Positions 60,279 to 64,000 of a DNA stretch of 64,000 nucleotides are shown here, piece after piece. The stretch comes from Flavobacterium sp. 1355 (GTDB taxonomy: Bacteria > Bacteroidota > Bacteroidia > Flavobacteriales > Flavobacteriaceae): NCBI RefSeq assembly GCF_017833415.1, contig NZ_JAFICC010000014.1:62001-126000 (forward strand). The letters are read 5' to 3'. Positions within the stretch are counted from its first letter, which is position 1. Each line of letters opens with the position of its first letter. Both the position numbers and the translations under genes were made by a program. Under the pieces are notes generated by a model, which worked only from the letters and a program-made list of their open reading frames with translations, ran no database searches and was not told the origin of the DNA.

Positions 60279-62486
60279 TTGAAAACAAAACTTTTTGTAA
60301 TCACGCCTCCATTTACCCAACTGAATACTCCGTATCCGGCAACAGCTTATATTAAGGGTTTTCTGAACACGAAGAATGTCGAATCAGTTCAGGCAGATTT
60401 GGGTATTGATGTGATTTTGGAGTTGTTTTCTAAGAAAGGTTTGAATGATTTGTTTCAAGTTTCAAGTTTCAAGTTCCAAGTTGTTAGCAACGAAATTTCA
60501 GATAATTCGAAACGTATTTTTGCTTTACAGGATGAATATATTAAAACGATTGATGCTGTAATCCAGTTTTTGCAGGGAAAAAATCCGACCTTGGCTTTAC
60601 AAATTTGCCAAGAGGATTTTCTTCCTGAAGCTTCCCGTTTTGCACAATTAGAAGAACTCGACTGGGCTTTTGGAACAATGGGAACTCAGGACAAAGCAAA
60701 ACATTTGGCCACGTTATATCTTGAAGATATATCTGATTATATTGTAGAATGTGTTGACGAAAATTTTGGCTTTAGCCGATATGCAGAACGTTTAGGCCGA
60801 AGTGCCAATTCTTTTGACGAATTATATCAAGCCTTACAACAAGATTTAACCTATATAGATTCGATTTTAATCTCATTATTGCAGAAAAAAATACAAGAAG
60901 TACAGCCAACATTGTTTTTAATTTCCGTACCCTTTCCGGGAAATTTATACAGCGCTTTCAGATGTGCGCAATGGGTAAAGCAAAATCATCCCGGAATTAA
61001 AATTTCGATGGGAGGAGGTTTTCCAAATACCGAATTGCGTTCACTTTCAGACAAACGTGTTTTTGAATTTTTCGATTTTATTACTCTGGATGATGGAGAA
61101 GTTCCTATTGAAGAATTAATAAACGCTGTCACTTCTAGCGAAGCCGAGAAGCAGTATAAAAGAACATTTTTATTAGAAAATGGAGAAGTGGTCTACAAAA
61201 ACAATTCCTTAAAACACGATTACAAACAAGCCTATGTAGGGACACCAGACTACTCAGATTTGCCTTTGGATAAATATATTTCGGTAATCGAAATTGTCAA
61301 TCCGATGCACAGAATGTGGAGCGATGGCCGTTGGAATAAACTTACGATGGCACATGGCTGTTATTGGGGAAAATGTACTTTTTGCGATATTTCATTAGAT
61401 TACATAAAAGTATATGAGCCTGTGGCGGCTAATTTGCTTTGTGACCGAATGGAGGATTTAATACAGCAAACAGGCCAAAATGGTTTTCATTTTGTCGATG
61501 AAGCCGCACCGCCGGCTCTGATGCGTGCTTTGGCGCTCGAAATTTTACGCAGAAAACTGGCTGTAACCTGGTGGACAAATATTCGTTTTGAAAAAAGCTT
61601 TTCTGCAGATTTATGTTTGTTATTAAAAGCTTCTGGTTGTATTGCTGTTTCCGGTGGTCTGGAAGTTGCCTCAGACCGATTATTAAAATTAATCGACAAA
61701 GGCGTAACAGTAGAACAGGTGGCAAAAGTAACCCGAAACTTTACCGAAGCAGGAATAATGGTTCATGCCTATTTAATGTACGGATATCCAACACAAACAG
61801 TTCAGGAAACCGTAGACAGTCTCGAAATGGTACGTCAATTATTTGAAGCAGGAGTTCTGCAGTCAGGATTCTGGCATCAGTTTGCAATGACAGCACACAG
61901 TCCGGTTGGATTATATCCCGAAAAGTTTGGTGTTACAAAAGCAACCGAAACAATTGGAACTTTCGCAAATAATGATATCGAATATACTGATTCTACAGGA
62001 ATCAATCATGATAAATTTAGTTTTGGGTTAAAGAAATCCCTTTTCAATTTCATGCACGGAATTTGTTTTGATTACGAACTGCAGGAATGGTTTGATTTTA
62101 AAATACCAAAAACAAAAATAGACCCCGATTTTATTTTTAATGCCCTTCAAGAAGAAAATGACTTTAACACAAAACCAAATGCAAAAGTGGTTTGGTTAGG
62201 AGGAAAACCTTTTGCTGAATCTTTTTCAAAATCTAAAAAAGGGCACACATGGGAAATGATGTCATTAACTTTTCATGATAAAAAAGAAAGTTTTACAATC
62301 CAAACCAATAAAAATGAAGGGGAATGGCTGGTAGAAATGCTTAAAAAAATAACAGTTGCAAATAGCAAACACTATACTTTTCAGGAAATAAAAACTGATT
62401 TTGAAACTCAGTTTGATGATTTTGAATTGTTTTGGTATTCAAAACCAGTTAATACACTTCGTGAATTTGGTTTGCTGGTTCTTTAA
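60279..62486 (+). CDS. B12-binding-type radical SAM protein
   Basis: A 735-residue protein beginning with TTG (KTKLFVITPPFTQLNTPYPA); no closer ATG fits. A B12-binding-like N-region (about 1-290, MGGGFPNTEL) is followed by a radical SAM core with Cys361, Cys366, Cys369 in HGCYWGKCTFCD, a CX4CX2C spacing rather than CX3CX2C. LEVASDRLLKLIDKGVTVEQ and AYLMYGYPTQT are further SAM-core blocks. The reaction is unknown. Residues 59-70 (FQVSSFKFQVVS) come from repeated TTTCAAGTTTC words at 60451-60483 that look like an inserted repeat. Confidence 0.85.
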   Translation: MKTKLFVITPPFTQLNTPYPATAYIKGFLNTKNVESVQADLGIDVILELFSKKGLNDLFQVSSFKFQVVSNEISDNSKRIFALQDEYIKTIDAVIQFLQGKNPTLALQICQEDFLPEASRFAQLEELDWAFGTMGTQDKAKHLATLYLEDISDYIVECVDENFGFSRYAERLGRSANSFDELYQALQQDLTYIDSILISLLQKKIQEVQPTLFLISVPFPGNLYSAFRCAQWVKQNHPGIKISMGGGFPNTELRSLSDKRVFEFFDFITLDDGEVPIEELINAVTSSEAEKQYKRTFLLENGEVVYKNNSLKHDYKQAYVGTPDYSDLPLDKYISVIEIVNPMHRMWSDGRWNKLTMAHGCYWGKCTFCDISLDYIKVYEPVAANLLCDRMEDLIQQTGQNGFHFVDEAAPPALMRALALEILRRKLAVTWWTNIRFEKSFSADLCLLLKASGCIAVSGGLEVASDRLLKLIDKGVTVEQVAKVTRNFTEAGIMVHAYLMYGYPTQTVQETVDSLEMVRQLFEAGVLQSGFWHQFAMTAHSPVGLYPEKFGVTKATETIGTFANNDIEYTDSTGINHDKFSFGLKKSLFNFMHGICFDYELQEWFDFKIPKTKIDPDFIFNALQEENDFNTKPNAKVVWLGGKPFAESFSKSKKGHTWEMMSLTFHDKKESFTIQTNKNEGEWLVEMLKKITVANSKHYTFQEIKTDFETQFDDFELFWYSKPVNTLREFGLLVL
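60451..60483 (+). repeat. TTTCAAGTTTC repeat inside the radical SAM gene
   Basis: TGTTTCAAGTTTCAAGTTTC followed by AAGTTCCAAGTTG is in frame and codes for FQVSSFKFQV. A related word forms the hairpin at 32419-32454. Confidence 0.6.
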
Positions 62487-62496
62487 TAAATTTCTA

Positions 62497-63021
62497 TTAG
62501 TTTTTGATTATCCAATAATGAAAATCTCTCTCTAAATCATAAGCCATTTTGCTTACACTTCTTTTTATGAAAAAATAAGGAAGTCCAAACATAAAAGCCA
62601 TATGAATCAATAAGAAAGGTAAAACAAAAAAAGGAATATTGTCATTAGCAAAGAAGAAACCTGCAAAGAAAATAAGGTAAAAAATAGATATAAACCCAAA
62701 GAATATAATCATTCTTTTTCTAAAACCATTAATTTCGACCTTTATATCCAATTGTTCATTTTCTTCAGTGAATATTCCTGTTGCTTTAGCAAACGGATAA
62801 TTAGTGTCAAAAAACTTTTTTCTTTTTTGTAATTCGAAATTGTTATTGTAAATATTTCCTTTATAATGATTTGAACTTGACTGAAAAACCTCAAAAGGGT
62901 CGAAACTCAGATTAGACCGATCAACATTCTCACTGAATTTTTTGATGAAATCTATTTTGGAAACGTTTAACTTAAAGCTTAAATCCTGAATTAAATTTAT
63001 TTGACGTAAAAAATTGGTCAT
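62497..63021 (-). CDS. Small two-helix membrane protein, unknown function
   Basis: Start chosen at the ATG at 63019-63021 (MTNFLRQINLIQDLSFKLNV), because the only upstream alternative is a TTG inside the -7 box. The 174-residue product has a soluble N-part of about 100 residues with FEVFQSSSNHYKGNIYNN and two hydrophobic helices (about 101-124 and 127-150), then a short cytoplasmic tail. No family recognised. It faces the radical SAM gene. Confidence 0.7.
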   Translation of the reverse strand: MTNFLRQINLIQDLSFKLNVSKIDFIKKFSENVDRSNLSFDPFEVFQSSSNHYKGNIYNNNFELQKRKKFFDTNYPFAKATGIFTEENEQLDIKVEINGFRKRMIIFFGFISIFYLIFFAGFFFANDNIPFFVLPFLLIHMAFMFGLPYFFIKRSVSKMAYDLERDFHYWIIKN

Positions 63022-63042
63022 TTTTGTTTTGGGTTTAGTCGC

Positions 63043-63050
63043 CAAATATA
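63043..63050 (-). promoter_or_regulatory. Bacteroidota -7 box of the 62497 membrane protein
   Basis: On the minus strand it reads TATATTTG, an exact TAnnTTTG match 21 bases from the chosen ATG. Confidence 0.6.
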
Positions 63051-63128
63051 ATATTTATAAAGAAATGGAATTAATTATAAAACAAAAATATCTAAGTTTT
63101 TATAAATAGAGTAAAAAGTACTTATAAA

Positions 63129-63893
63129 CTAATACTCCACACATTCCCCATCATTGGGAACAACAGTTTTTCGTAAAAGATTATTTATAATCAAAGCCTG
63201 TTTTAATTCTTCTCTCGTTGTCGGGCAATGGTTTAAAGCTTCCAGATGATTAGCAAAAACTTTTCCGGGCGCCAGTTTTGTAAATTTTAAGATATCATCC
63301 ATCCGCATTAATAATGGCTGACCAAAATCTAATCTTGCAGTACCGCAGGCAACAGTCGCAATATCAGGTTTAAGTTCTGTAAGGACTTTTTCTACATCAT
63401 TTGTAAAAATGGTATCAGAACTAATGTAAACAGATTTTTCAGCCTCAAGTTCGATAAAAAATCCCATTACATTTCCCATTAATCTGGCTACAAAGCCATA
63501 ACCGTGAAGTGCCGGAATTCCTGTGATTTTGCCATCCAGAAAATCCTGTGGCTGCCAGTAATCCAGAGATTGTGCCACTGTTAAGCCTCTTTGTGTCAGC
63601 TTTTTTTCATCTTTAACATTACAGATTACCGGAATTGATTTTCTTTTTAGAAATACTTCACCTGCCTTATCAATATGATCGGGATGCAAATGGGTTATTA
63701 AACAATGAGTCACTTTACTCAGAATTTCTCTGCTGTTTTTAGGTAGTGCAGTCAGCGGGTTTCTTTTCGGTTTATAGCGAAAAATAGTAAAAGGAGGAAT
63801 GGTTTTCCTTTTCCCCAGCATAGGATCAATTAAGATGACATGCTTTTCGGTTTCAATAACCAGAGTAGCATTACGCAAATGATGCAGTTTCAT
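63129..63893 (-). CDS. MBL-fold metallo-hydrolase
   Basis: A 254-residue metallo-beta-lactamase-fold enzyme. The zinc motif THLHPDHID (about 66-74) and VFANHLEALNHCP supply ligands; ATLVIETEKHVILIDPML is the usual N-terminal strand pair. It resembles UlaG-like lactonases and other small soluble hydrolases, with IPALHGYG and YISSDTIF. The substrate is unknown. Single gene. Confidence 0.85.
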   Translation of the reverse strand: MKLHHLRNATLVIETEKHVILIDPMLGKRKTIPPFTIFRYKPKRNPLTALPKNSREILSKVTHCLITHLHPDHIDKAGEVFLKRKSIPVICNVKDEKKLTQRGLTVAQSLDYWQPQDFLDGKITGIPALHGYGFVARLMGNVMGFFIELEAEKSVYISSDTIFTNDVEKVLTELKPDIATVACGTARLDFGQPLLMRMDDILKFTKLAPGKVFANHLEALNHCPTTREELKQALIINNLLRKTVVPNDGECVEY

Positions 63894-63948
63894 ATCTTAA
63901 AATTTAATATTAAAAATACGAATTTTTTAAAATAATATTTAACTGTAA

Positions 63949-64000
63949 TTACATTATAAAACGAAAACCAATTCCGTGTAGATTCTCAATCGCAATACCT
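63949..64000 (-). CDS. C-terminal end of a winged-helix (OmpR-type) regulator
   Basis: The minus strand reads GIAIENLHGIGFRFIM then stop (TAA at 63949-63951). The pattern I-x-N-x-HGIGFRF matches the last strand pair of OmpR/PhoB winged-helix domains, so a response regulator gene probably runs out of the window. Only 17 codons are visible. Confidence 0.5.
   Translation of the reverse strand, partial: GIAIENLHGIGFRFIM

Noticed and set aside
61429..61725. Minus-strand ORF of 98 codons within the radical SAM gene
   Set aside because: It is antisense to conserved SAM-core motifs.
63022..63045. TTG start for the 62497 membrane protein
   Set aside because: The TTG lies inside an exact promoter -7 box, so it would not be transcribed.

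Overview
The window is typical Bacteroidota chromosome, most likely a Flavobacterium or close relative (Flavobacteriaceae). The evidence is the AT-rich sequence, initiation regions without Shine-Dalgarno motifs, many exact copies of the Bacteroidota -7 promoter box TAnnTTTG, a giant surface protein with a type IX secretion (T9SS) type B sorting domain, the bacillithiol enzyme BshC, a long SecA with an insertion, and the order L28-L33-DUF4295-FtsY. The species name is an inference. I saw no rRNA, tRNA, CRISPR array, prophage or transposase.

Layout. 1-8 kb: a truncated CPA2 antiporter, purB, a fatty-acid-hydroxylase-like protein coupled to a sirtuin without cysteines, an APS kinase-sulfotransferase fusion, trmH, and a YARHG lipoprotein coupled to a DUF2306 protein. 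8-12.6 kb: a probable metal-uptake unit (small Cys protein, TonB-dependent receptor, PepSY membrane protein). 12.6-22.5 kb: secA, a DUF2795-like protein, a cob(I)alamin adenosyltransferase, a MacB/LolD-type ATPase, a lipoprotein, an O-methyltransferase and an ABC-F protein. 22.6-26.8 kb: a compact four-gene cassette built around a six-cysteine peptide with a GG-type leader. It adds a TlpA-like thioredoxin, a C39-like/VKOR/thioredoxin fusion and a DUF6625-like protein, and has its own promoter, an internal hairpin and a terminator. 27-34.9 kb: msrA, a secreted propeller-like protein, a priming glycosyltransferase facing a CpsB-type phosphatase, a DUF5009-like membrane protein, a BamA/TamA-like barrel and a GT2 glycosyltransferase. 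35-47.4 kb: mostly housekeeping (E2 acyltransferase, exonuclease, FAA hydrolase with Hpt, CinA, rpmB-rpmG-DUF4295, ftsY, DciA-like, ndk, a second DUF5009-like protein, bshC). 47.6-50.7 kb: a structured small RNA or leader with a 28-codon ORF, then an RtcB-PrfH-TPR operon that probably repairs broken ribosomes. 50.8-64 kb: an MHS-type MFS transporter, a 2639-residue T9SS adhesin with 18 + 8 repeats, a B12-binding radical SAM protein, a small membrane protein, an MBL-fold hydrolase and the last codons of a winged-helix regulator.

The intergenic DNA carries several families of short inverted repeats, built on words such as TTTTCGCCACGAATT, CCTTCAAGGTTT, AGATTTTAGATT, TTCACAGAGATTCAC, CTGAGATACTAAG and GTTTCAAGTTTC. 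Some of these words also occur in frame inside coding sequences. The best candidates for undescribed biology are the disulfide-peptide cassette (22.8-26.8 kb), the kinase-sulfotransferase fusion (4.0-5.5 kb), and the structured RNA before the RtcB-PrfH operon.
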